Shown here: piece by piece, positions 35,595 to 44,200 of the stretch
Layout of the letters: every line of letters starts with the position of its first letter
Position numbering within the stretch: the stretch's first letter is position 1
Source of the DNA: Planctomycetaceae bacterium UBA2972
GTDB lineage: Bacteria; Planctomycetota; Planctomycetia; Pirellulales; Pirellulaceae
Assembly: GCA_002348315.1 (NCBI GenBank)
Contig: DEAW01000154.1
Span: 52,949-116,948, forward strand
Direction of reading: 5' to 3'
DNA: 64,000 nucleotides
Translations under genes and position numbers: made by a program
The notes under the pieces: model-generated
The model's database searches: none
What the model saw: the letters and a program-made list of their open reading frames with translations, nothing else
What the model was told of the DNA's origin: nothing

Positions 35595-36593
35595 TTATTT
35601 CAAGACGGGAGCAAACGGGTCATCCGAACCTGCCTGCCGACGGATGAACTGTACCATCGGTGGTTGAGTGTGCCTCAAGGCTTTGAATGTCTCCGCCACA
35701 TATCGTTGAGGACGGGAGTTTCCTGGAACTCGAATACTATCGCCTTTTTGAAGTACCGGACGATACTCGGACATCGAGCCGAAAGAACGAGACCCTGCAA
35801 TCTGACAAGGGAACCAATGGCCTTTGCCACTCGCATCTTCCAGATAAAACTCTGGATAGCAGTGACCTGGAATCCAAACACTACGTGCTGGAATTCCGTT
35901 ATTTCGACAGATTGCGATGAAAAGACTGGTCAACTCCTCACAATCTCCTTCGCCCTTTTCTAAAGCCGTGAGAGCACCTTTAAGGTCTTCATCAAATTTG
36001 TATTTCACATGATCTCGCACCCAGTCAAACATGATTTCGACTTTCTGCCAGGCATTCTTACCGTCATCTCCTAATCCACGAGAGACTTCCACAATTTTAG
36101 GATTCGTCGTTTCAATAAACGGACTGACTCCCATGTATTTGCGTAAATCCGGCGTGATCAATCTCGGTATAAACAGTTTGTCCGTTTTCGCCGGTTTCTC
36201 AATCAAAGACCTTTCCACTTCCACAGTGACAATCGCTTTAACTGTCGACCCGGGGTCCACTCTCATGATGGAAACCAAAAGCTGTTTCACATCGCCGGAT
36301 ACCACTCGCGGACGAATACGTACTCCGGGCGATAAATCCTGTTTCACGATGGTAACTTTTTGTTCCGGCCAGGCCATTGGAATCGTCATCGTTGCCGAAA
36401 CCCCTGTCATCAGTCCGGGCGATTTCAGTTCGAATCCAATTTCCCATCGCTGTTTTTTGGGCTGCTGCAGGCGAATACTATAGGGGCTCGAACTTGCACC
36501 CTGCCCTGTTCGGACAACCTGAGCCTGAAGCACTGACCCGACTAGTAGCAACCAAATGGTCAGGCTTAAACGGTAAAACCAATCTGTATTCAT
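35595..36593 (-). CDS. Exported transglutaminase-like protein with intact catalytic Cys
   Basis: A 332-residue protein with a Sec signal peptide (LSLTIWLLLVGSVLQA). An N-terminal beta domain is followed by a transglutaminase-core domain. It has WVRDHVKYKF, then the nucleophile in KGEGDCEELTSLFIAICRNNGIPARSV, then the His in PGHCYPEFYL, and a C-terminal stretch (KGHWFPCQIAGSRSFGSMSEYRP). Members of this fold cleave or crosslink peptide or amide bonds. It is the second of a tandem pair: the upstream paralogue at 36.7-37.7 kb is alignable along the whole length, but its Cys position is Lys. The 96-base gap between them has no obvious terminator. Substrate unknown. Confidence 0.86.
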   Translation of the reverse strand: MNTDWFYRLSLTIWLLLVGSVLQAQVVRTGQGASSSPYSIRLQQPKKQRWEIGFELKSPGLMTGVSATMTIPMAWPEQKVTIVKQDLSPGVRIRPRVVSGDVKQLLVSIMRVDPGSTVKAIVTVEVERSLIEKPAKTDKLFIPRLITPDLRKYMGVSPFIETTNPKIVEVSRGLGDDGKNAWQKVEIMFDWVRDHVKYKFDEDLKGALTALEKGEGDCEELTSLFIAICRNNGIPARSVWIPGHCYPEFYLEDASGKGHWFPCQIAGSRSFGSMSEYRPVLQKGDSIRVPGNSRPQRYVAETFKALRHTQPPMVQFIRRQAGSDDPFAPVLK

Positions 36594-36689
36594 AACTTGC
36601 CTCTACGGGAAACAGTGCATTGGCAATATGCGATTGCCCAACCATTAGAAATTATAACGAGTCAGATCACGACAAAGCGAATCAGGAAA

Positions 36690-37655
36690 TCAAACCTGAA
36701 CAAACTCGCGAATAAACCGAACCTGTGGTTTACTACCACCTTTAACCTTCAAATGCTCGCCCACATAACGCTGGGGTTCAGGTTTCTCCGGCACTTTGAA
36801 ATTGTCACCGCGTAGTAACATCGGTCGATTGTCGTTCATTTCACCAAAGGACCGTCGTCCTGACAGTTCACACGGGAACCAGTAACCCTGTCCATCAGGT
36901 GACTGCAGATAAAACTCGGCATAATTATGATCCGGAACCCAAACTGTCCTGGCTGGAATTTTTAGATTTCGGCAAAAGGCAATGAACAGGCTGGTGAGAT
37001 CTTCCTTTTCTCCGAATCCAGCTCGCAGCGTTGCCAACGCGCCCTTACGAGCTCCGTCTTGATAGGTAATATTTTCGCGAATCCAGTCATACAGTTTTTC
37101 CACTCGTTGCCAGGCATTTTCCGCATCGGCAGTAATCTCATTGGCCTTCTTCAGCAATAACGCATTTCTATTTTCAATCAGCGGACTCATGCCCAAAAAG
37201 AAGCGAACATCCCGTGGTAAGTTAGGAGTGATCTGTAAGGCCTCGGTGTTTTGCGGAGCGGTGACACTCTTGCGTTCCACCTCAAAAGTAACATGCGCCA
37301 TAGCTGTATGCCGAGCCGGAACCTGGGGCATGAAAACGAGCATTTGCTTGAGCCCGTATAAACCGTCCCGGTACTTGTACTGACCTACATGCCGCGTGAA
37401 TTGTTCATCAGCGACCTTGACGATCTGTTCTGATTTCCAATTTGCCGGAACATTGGCTGTAAAGTAAATATTGGCACAGAATCCCACTGGAGCAGCCAGC
37501 GTCAGCCCGACTTTCCACAGCCGTTTCATCCCTTCACCATAAACCGGTGCATATTCAGATTGTGGCTGCTGTCCACTGGCTAGCTGGCTTCCTAAAGCTC
37601 CAACTGCAGCAGCTGACATGAAAAACTGACGTCGCTCAATCACGTTTTGTGGCAT
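36690..37655 (-). CDS. Transglutaminase-like protein with the catalytic Cys replaced (likely pseudoenzyme), Tat-type leader
   Basis: A 321-residue paralogue of the following gene. I start at ATG 37655 (MPQNVIERRQFFMSAAAVG) because GGGAG lies upstream. The twin-Arg followed by a hydrophobic core suggests Tat export, unlike the Sec leader of its paralogue. The domain order and many blocks match: YDWIRENITY, DLTSLFIAFCRNLKIPARTV, PDHNYAEFYL, YWFPCELSGRRSFGEMNDNRP. Where the paralogue reads GEGDCEEL, this one reads GFGEKEDL, so the nucleophile Cys is gone; the DNA (GGA GAA AAG GAA GAT) confirms it. The His is kept. Catalysis by the usual mechanism is therefore unlikely; binding or regulation of the same substrate is possible. 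Confidence 0.84.
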   Translation of the reverse strand: MPQNVIERRQFFMSAAAVGALGSQLASGQQPQSEYAPVYGEGMKRLWKVGLTLAAPVGFCANIYFTANVPANWKSEQIVKVADEQFTRHVGQYKYRDGLYGLKQMLVFMPQVPARHTAMAHVTFEVERKSVTAPQNTEALQITPNLPRDVRFFLGMSPLIENRNALLLKKANEITADAENAWQRVEKLYDWIRENITYQDGARKGALATLRAGFGEKEDLTSLFIAFCRNLKIPARTVWVPDHNYAEFYLQSPDGQGYWFPCELSGRRSFGEMNDNRPMLLRGDNFKVPEKPEPQRYVGEHLKVKGGSKPQVRFIREFVQV

Positions 37656-37920
37656 GACACTCTTCTCCCTATCTACTTCTTCGACCATTTCACATAAACT
37701 TCTATACAGACCTTTCCACTGAAAACCGGTATTGAGGCCGTAATTGACCGCATCAATCGATACTTTCCGAACCGATATTACTCAATAAACCACCGGTCTT
37801 TTTGCCTACGTTGACATGAACAGAGAATTCGATGGTTAATTCATAAACCAATACGTATACTTTTACATAGATACTTAAATATCGCTCGAACAGCATATAG
37901 TCTTCACTGGAATTGAGAAT

Positions 37921-39150
37921 ATGAAAACCCAATTCATTAAGTCGTTGCGCACGATTCAGCTGGTCATTCTCACGGCAGTGATTTCATTGAATTCGGATGC
38001 TCAAGCTGATACTTTTCAGCTTTCCTCTGGCAGTACACTCAACGGAAAACTACTCAATCCAGAGCAGGAACCTCGCGTCAACTACATCATCGAAACTGCA
38101 TTTGGCAAAGTCACATTAGATGCCAAACAGGTCGTCAAAGTTGTCACCAAACCCCTGGTACTGCAACAGTACGAAGAATCGGTCGCCAGCCTCCCTGATA
38201 CAGTCGAAGCCCATCTTGAGATGGCTCGCAAATGCAAAACCGTCAACTTACTGGAACAGCACGAATTCCATTTGGAACAAGTCTTACGTCTCGAACCAGA
38301 CCACGCCGCTGTCCGACAACAACTTGGTTACGTAAAAGTCGGTGGAAAATGGCGCCAGGAAGATGTGTTGATGCGACAACAGGGTTACATTCGCCATCAA
38401 GGTCGCTGGCGTACCGTACAGGAAGTCGCCGTCCTCGAAGCCAACGAACAGGTCGAGCAGGAAGAGATTCAATGGCGAACCAAGATTACGCGTTGGGAAG
38501 ATGCCATCCTGAGAAACCGCCCAACTGCCCCGGATGCGATTAAGAGTATCCGCGAGATCAAAGACTATCGAGCCACCAAAACCTTAGCCGAACGCCTCAA
38601 TGAGCCGAAATTACCGCGAGAAATGAAACTAATGTATCTCGATGTCCTGACCGAGATTGGTGGCAGTGTACCTGTTCAGGCCATGCTGAAGTGCATCACT
38701 GAAGACCCGGACGACGTCATGCAACAACGATGCCTTGATCAATTAAGAGAATGGCAAAGCAGAACCGCAATGCATTTCTTCACTAGCCTGCTCCGTTCCA
38801 ATGACAATAAAACCGTCAACAGCGCTGCCAATGCATTAGGTTCATTAGCAATGAAGGATGCCACACTACCGTTGATTGAAGCACTGACCACCACACATAA
38901 GTTTCAGGTTGGTGGCGGAAACAACGTCAACGCCGGATTCTCAGGAAACCAACCAGGGCTCGGTGGTCTACAATTTGGTGGCAAACCAAAAATCGTTGAA
39001 CGTGAGATTCAAAATCGGGCAGCACTTTCTGCACTGCTGTCATTAGTCCCCGAAGGCATTAACTATGGTCTCAATGAAGATCAATGGATGAACTGGTACA
39101 TTCGAGTGAACACGCCTCAACAAGTCAATCTACGACGTCGTGGACTCTAA
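37921..39150 (+). CDS. Exported HEAT/TPR-like repeat protein
   Basis: A 409-residue protein with an N-terminal signal peptide (LVILTAVISLNSDAQA). A small beta domain follows (TFQLSSGSTLNGKLL, FGKVTLDAKQVVKVV), resembling domains that open other planctomycete exported proteins. A TPR-like stretch lies at about 80-130 (AHLEMARKCKTVNLLEQHEFH, VLRLEPDHAAV), then WRQEDVLMRQQGYIRHQGRW. HEAT-like helical repeats fill about 205-330 (MKLMYLDVLTEIGGSVPVQAM, VNSAANALGSLAMKDATLPLI). A Gly/Asn-rich patch sits near 340-360. No enzyme motif is present. A periplasmic scaffold role is likely. I cannot name the family. The DUF423 gene starts 41 bases downstream. Confidence 0.8.
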   Translation: MKTQFIKSLRTIQLVILTAVISLNSDAQADTFQLSSGSTLNGKLLNPEQEPRVNYIIETAFGKVTLDAKQVVKVVTKPLVLQQYEESVASLPDTVEAHLEMARKCKTVNLLEQHEFHLEQVLRLEPDHAAVRQQLGYVKVGGKWRQEDVLMRQQGYIRHQGRWRTVQEVAVLEANEQVEQEEIQWRTKITRWEDAILRNRPTAPDAIKSIREIKDYRATKTLAERLNEPKLPREMKLMYLDVLTEIGGSVPVQAMLKCITEDPDDVMQQRCLDQLREWQSRTAMHFFTSLLRSNDNKTVNSAANALGSLAMKDATLPLIEALTTTHKFQVGGGNNVNAGFSGNQPGLGGLQFGGKPKIVEREIQNRAALSALLSLVPEGINYGLNEDQWMNWYIRVNTPQQVNLRRRGL

Positions 39151-39191
39151 AAGACACATTCTTCTACACTCAACTTCAGGCGGACGACATT

Positions 39192-39671
39192 ATGTACGGA
39201 AGCAAATGGATCAGAATTGGTGCAATTTGTGGCGCCATTGGCGTAAGTTTCGGAGCACTGGGGGCGCACGCCATAAACACGTCTCTACAAAATAAAGTCG
39301 ATGCCGGAGACATGACCAATGAAGTCATGGACAAAGTGCTCGAAAACTGGTCAACCGCAACCGAATATATGATGTATCATGCCATCGCCATTGTCCTGGT
39401 AGGACTGGTCTCTGTGCAGGTATGTTCCAAATTGCTTACTTATGCTGGCAGTTTCTTTACCGCTGGCATCGTCGGCTTCAGTTGCGGACTATTGATCTAC
39501 AATATCGTACTTATGACAACCGGTACGAAGATAATCATACTAGTGGCTGCAGCAGTCCCCTTAGGCGGCGTTTGCTATATCGTGGGTTGGCTTTGTCTGG
39601 CAGCCTCTTTGTGGACCGGCAAAACTTGCACATCCGGCGATACTGAAGCGACCAATGCAACGTCATCCTAG
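39192..39671 (+). CDS. DUF423 family membrane protein
   Basis: A 159-residue inner-membrane protein with four hydrophobic segments. It matches the DUF423 (YgdD/YwdK) family: IGAICGAIGVSFGALGAHAI at the N terminus and a YMMYHAIAIVLVGLV block near 60. The C-terminal segments are TYAGSFFTAGIVGFSCGLLIY and VPLGGVCYIVGWLCLAASLW. Family function is unknown. The start at ATG 39192 gives the usual length; the longer frame from 39084 would overlap the HEAT gene and adds non-homologous residues. A loop of about 25 residues (DAGDMTNEVMDKVLENWST) between the first two segments is rather long. Inverted repeats lie just downstream. Confidence 0.86.
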   Translation: MYGSKWIRIGAICGAIGVSFGALGAHAINTSLQNKVDAGDMTNEVMDKVLENWSTATEYMMYHAIAIVLVGLVSVQVCSKLLTYAGSFFTAGIVGFSCGLLIYNIVLMTTGTKIIILVAAAVPLGGVCYIVGWLCLAASLWTGKTCTSGDTEATNATSS

Positions 39672-39694
39672 TCGATATAGAATCGCGCGCAGCC

Positions 39695-39786
39695 GAACAG
39701 CACGGAGTGAGGACGGCAGTTTAAGGCTATCGAGCAGAATCCCGCGATGGTGCCGATAGTAAACTCGTCTTTTTCCCGTGCTGTTC
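39695..39786. repeat. Nested inverted repeat (92 bases)
   Basis: The outer arms GAACAGCACGG (39695-39705) and CCGTGCTGTTC (39776-39786) are perfect. Inside, AGTTTA and CTATCG (39718-39723, 39727-39732) pair with CGATAG and TAAACT (39754-39765), leaving one three-base bulge. The unit lies just past the DUF423 stop, without a T-tract, so it is not a standard terminator. It could be a structured RNA or a palindromic genomic repeat. Confidence 0.6.
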
Positions 39787-39800
39787 TTCGATATTCGGTA

Positions 39801-39846
39801 GGTCACTGCGAAGATAAAAACGGGGGGTATAATTTGCGCAGTGACC
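39801..39846. repeat. Second inverted repeat with an alternative pairing
   Basis: GGTCACTGCG (39801-39810) and CGCAGTGACC (39837-39846) are perfect 10-base arms around a 26-base loop. The loop holds GGGGGGT, which could instead pair with the ACCCCC that overlaps the right arm, so two mutually exclusive foldings exist. It follows the nested repeat by 14 bases and lies 38 bases before the stop of the minus-strand lipoprotein gene. Confidence 0.55.
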
Positions 39847-39884
39847 CCCTGTGGATTTACTGTATTCCAGGTCTGGGGCTGTCG

Positions 39885-40073
39885 CTATTGAACTGCATCA
39901 GCCGGTACTGGTACTGCTTCATCACTAACGATTACTTCACCTTCATAGGTTTGGCATCCGTTACAGCGGAATAGTCCGCCTTGCAATAAAGGTCGTTGCA
40001 ACAGAGGACGGCAGCAGCCAATGGTACTGAGAGTCAGAACCGCGATCAGGCCTAATGTTAGTAGCCGTTTCAT
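39885..40073 (-). CDS. Small lipoprotein
   Basis: A 62-residue ORF. MKRLLTLGLIAVLTLSTIGC is a classic lipoprotein signal peptide with the lipobox Cys at residue 20. The mature part is only about 43 residues: CRPLLQRPLLQGGLFRCNGCQ followed by an acidic TYEGEVIVSDEAVPVP. A CNGC pair and the adjacent lipid-Cys/Cys are notable. GGAGAT stands seven bases before the ATG. Short signal-peptide proteins of this form occur in planctomycetes, but I cannot name the family. It lies divergent to the class IV aminotransferase gene. Confidence 0.75.
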   Translation of the reverse strand: MKRLLTLGLIAVLTLSTIGCCRPLLQRPLLQGGLFRCNGCQTYEGEVIVSDEAVPVPADAVQ

Positions 40074-40303
40074 CGTGAAATCTCCGTGGATTCGCGTTAT
40101 TAAAATACATTGAAAAATTTAGCCACAAAAACGTACCTCACCAGGTCTACCGAGGAGTCATCTTTATCAGCTTTTTCACATATTTTGCCGGTTGCCTAAC
40201 CGCTATAACCGGACCTTAATAAAACGTAAAAGATGAGTTTCCATTAGGCTCAACTCCACGGCTTTTACGGCCCGAGAATACCCTATAGAGCAAAGACATT
40301 TCC

Positions 40304-41203
40304 ATGAATTCCCTCGCCTATTACAACACCGAAGTGATCAATCGAAGTGATCTGACCATCGATGTCAGAGATCTGGGATTTATCATGGGAACAACCGTAA
40401 GCGAACGCCTGCGAACCTTTCAGGGTGAGCTCTTTGAAATTGAGGCGCACCTCGCCAGATTGCAGGAAAGCCTCGATATCACGCAATTTAAACTTCAGCA
40501 ATCACTCGATGAACTCAAAGAGGCAGCATTACAACTGGTTGCACAAAACCATCGACTGCTGCCTGCAGGAAGTGACTTGGGATTGGCCATTCTGGTTACT
40601 CCGGGGTTAAGCTCGGCCTCTACACCCAATGTCATGATGTACACGGACGAGTTGCCGTTTGAACAGATGTTGTCCTGGTACCATCATGGTGTCTCATTGC
40701 AAGTCAGTGATTATCGGCAGGTCCCGGGAAACTGTTGGCCCACCCAACTAAAATGTCGTAGTCGCATGCATTACTTTCTCGCGGATCAACAGGCCCGACA
40801 ACGCCAGCCAAACGCACGTGCTTTACTGCTGGATCAGCAAGGGCATGTTGCCGAAGCATCAACTGCGAACATTCTGATCTATGAAGAAGGCCGGGGACTC
40901 ACCAGTCCGCGACTCGAATACATCCTACCCGGAATTAGCCTTACTGTTGTCTCAACTTTGGCCGACTCTCTGGACATCCCCTTCCATTATGGCGACATCA
41001 CTCCTGACCGACTAAAACATGCGGACGAAGTCCTTTTGTGCAGTACTTCTCCCTGCATCTGGCCTGTTACCGAGTGTGACGGAACGCAGATCGGCACACT
41101 CAGCCATGACACTGTTACGGCCAGATTACAACGCGCTTGGAGTAAGTCTGTAGGTATCGATTTAGTAGCTCAGGCTGAATTGATGACAATCGATCAGGCA
41201 TAA
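40304..41203 (+). CDS. Class IV aminotransferase-fold PLP enzyme
   Basis: A 299-residue protein of the branched-chain aminotransferase / D-amino-acid aminotransferase / aminodeoxychorismate lyase family. The N terminus matches well: IDVRDLGFIMGTTVSERLRTF, then FEIEAHLARLQESL. The PLP Lys is probably in CWPTQLKCRSRMHYFLAD near residue 149. The Glu/Asn cofactor region is VAEASTANILIYE, and the phosphate-binding LPGISLTVV lies near 210. Which of the three reactions it catalyses cannot be decided from motifs alone; aminodeoxychorismate lyase (folate synthesis) and branched-chain transamination are both plausible. It is a single gene, convergent with the secretin gene. Confidence 0.87.
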   Translation: MNSLAYYNTEVINRSDLTIDVRDLGFIMGTTVSERLRTFQGELFEIEAHLARLQESLDITQFKLQQSLDELKEAALQLVAQNHRLLPAGSDLGLAILVTPGLSSASTPNVMMYTDELPFEQMLSWYHHGVSLQVSDYRQVPGNCWPTQLKCRSRMHYFLADQQARQRQPNARALLLDQQGHVAEASTANILIYEEGRGLTSPRLEYILPGISLTVVSTLADSLDIPFHYGDITPDRLKHADEVLLCSTSPCIWPVTECDGTQIGTLSHDTVTARLQRAWSKSVGIDLVAQAELMTIDQA

Positions 41204-41205
41204 AA

Positions 41206-41233
41206 AAACTCCGACCCGTGAAGGCCGGAGTTT
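41206..41233 (-). terminator. Rho-independent terminator of the secretin gene (possibly two-way)
   Basis: The perfect arms AAACTCCG and CGGAGTTT enclose a 12-base loop. On the minus strand the stem is followed by a run of T, 49 bases past the secretin stop. On the plus strand it follows the aminotransferase stop directly, but without a T run, so it is best for the minus strand. Confidence 0.8.
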
Positions 41234-41281
41234 CTTCGAAGGAAACATGAGGATACCATCCTCAGGGTTTTGATTCCTGAT

Positions 41282-44200
41282 TTAGAGGTCGTCAGCCGTG
41301 ATGCCCGTCTGACGCTTCTCTTCTTCTTCCTGAATAATAATTCGTGGAGTCACCATCATCATCAGGCTTTCTGTATCACGTCCAATACCAACGTTCTTAA
41401 AGAGCCTGCTGATATAGGGAAGTTGCGCGAGAATCGGGACACCTCTTTCCGACCGCCCTTCAGCCAAACGCTTGATTCCACCGAGTAGTACCGTACCCCC
41501 ATCAGGAACACTGACCGTCGTAGCTACAGACGTGAAATTAAAGGTAGGCAACTGAACAGTTGTCCCCCGAGTCGTCGTGACGGCATTATCACGATTGACA
41601 GGATTTCCGTCCGGATCCAGTACCGTCTCTCCGGTACTCGTCGTTGTTTCGCCATCAAAGGTAAACTCTTCCACTTCACCAATGCGGCTGAAGAAAGGAA
41701 CCATTGTCAGACGAACAAACCGTTTATCGTTCGAGACAACTGCCTGCACACTCATGGTTGTACCTTCACCCAATACCACGATGATTGGCTGATGAGCAAC
41801 AGCGAAGTCACCGACAACTGGAGTTAACCCGGTGACAAATGGCCGTTGACTTAAGTCACTGACAGATGCTGTTTGACCATTAAACAGTGTCACCTTCGGT
41901 GCCGTTAGCACATTACTACGAGTATCACCCTGGGCAACTTCCAATAGGAAGAATACTTCAATATCACTGAGAATTGCGAACCCAAACTGAGCCGCTGTCC
42001 CCGCATCGTATGCTCCAAACATCGGAATCGCCGAATTATAAGCATCGTTTTGATCGAAGACCATGTCGAGGTCTACGGTTGGTCCCTGACTATCCATACC
42101 AAACATTACCGAAGGTCCGGAATCATCCTGAATAACCGAGGGGTCAACGTTATCATCAATTTCAAAGTCGAAGTCGACACCAATTCGCTCGAAGAAGTTA
42201 TCCGTCAGCGTGATCATGCGAACTTCAATCGTCACCTGCAAATCCTGAGACTTTCTTAGTTGCTCCAACAAGTCCCTGATCTCTTCGTGCACTTGCTGAG
42301 TGGCACTTACCACCAAACTGAGATTACTTGGAAACGGTGTGATCGTACCAGCACCACCAAGATCGTCCCAGGAATCCGGCTGAATTGTATCTTTAATCAA
42401 CTGGATCAGCGTGTCGAAGTCAGCCATCGCTGCTCCACCCTGACCACCAGGTGTGATCGTTGGATTATTACCCAGAGAACTGGCTCCTGGTAACAAGTCA
42501 TCCAGTGGCATCTGAGAAAGAACTGAACTGTTTTGCTGGCCTGGCATCAAATCAGCACCAGCCATCGTCAGGGGCATGCTACCACCCGCATTCATTGCTC
42601 CAAAACCGCTCGGAGCCATCACGTTGTGAGCATCGCGAATTGCCGATGGTAGCCCCACATTAAATCCGGGAACAAAGTTTGGAATACCAATCACCAAATC
42701 GGCGACATTATAGACTTCCTGATAAACATCAGTATCTCGTGCCTGTTCACTGGTAATCAGCAAGACTTCATTTCGAATCACATAGCTCAATCTCAATTCT
42801 TCCAGAATTAGATTCAGAGCACTTCTCATCGAAACCGGCTGAGAAAGTGAAATGGAAACCGGAGTTTCACTTGTAACACCCTCGGCATTGAGGCCGGCAC
42901 GATCAATATGAACATTGATACCAGTCATTCGAGCAAGCGTATCCAGAACCGTGCCAAGTGGCTGGTTATTGAAATTCACATCTACCGGTTCTGCCAGAGC
43001 TTGATTGATCTTCATGCCAGCGGGAGATAGATGCGTACCATTTCGTTCCATCATTTTACGACGCGAAGCGGTCATATCGTTCCAGTCTTGTGAATCACCA
43101 AACTGGAAGGGTCGACGAGTGTCCATTGGTAGTTTGGATCGATCCACGTCTGTCAAAGCGTCAAAGGTCGCCTGTTCATATTGATTCTGGAAGGAATCAA
43201 TCGCTGCATGTCGTCGAGCAAAACGGCTTTTCCATTCCATGTTCTGAACGACTGGTTCATTAGGAGCGATTTCGCCTGCCTGCTTCGCGATCACTTCCGC
43301 TTCAGCATAACGACGTTCATCCAACAACGTGTTAAATTGATCAACAAGTGTTGCAATCTGATCTCGCGTACCTTGCAAGTCGGCCTGTTCAGATTTAATG
43401 CGAGCTCGAGTGGCTTCGTTTGCTTCATCTAGTTCAATATCTACGATATTAGCATCCAGATAATTCTCCAAACTCGTAATATTACGATCCACGATCGCTA
43501 ACAAACGACGTTTGTTCGATTGATCTAGCTCGGCTGCTTCAACCTGACCACGTAACCCTAACAGCTTTTCCAAAGCCCCTTTAGGATCCGTCTTTGCCAT
43601 ATCATCCGCCAATTTTTGCTCAGCCATAATCTGACTAAACAACTGTTGACGTAGCAGATTTTGACGAGCATCAATCTGGTTTAACGGATTGTTTGCTGCC
43701 ACAGCAGGCGTCGCAGGAATCACGGCGGCGGAAACTAATCGCAGCTTATCCTGCAATTCCATTCGAAATGCAGGATTCAAATTGGCTTGATACTTCCAGG
43801 CTTGCTGGAATTTTTCCAATGCAGCCTGTTCATTCTGTTGCTGCAAGGCTGCAATGCCTTCATTATACAGTCGCTGTGCTTCCACACCTGCCTGTTGATT
43901 TCCAACAAAAGATTCGCCGGTTCCTGCAGTACCAGTTGTGCTTGCAACTCGTACATTCGTGCTGTCTGTTGCCGGATTGTAAATCCCGGAAGCAACATCA
44001 CCTTGACGTTGGATACGAGCTAATTCAAGTCGATACTGCCAGGGCCGAGGTTCGTTTCCTACAAATGCTGAATCCGGAACTCGCAAAGCCTCAGCCTGAC
44101 CAACTAACTGAGTTGCCGCTGAGAAATCACCACGATCCATCGCAGTCCGGGCAACACTCAACAACTGGAGAACTTGCTGCTTACTGCCGTTATCGCCAAC

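Noticed and set aside
39084..39191. Longer start for the DUF423 gene
   Set aside because: The extension overlaps the coding end of the HEAT protein in another frame and is not membrane-like; the ATG at 39192 gives the family's usual N terminus.
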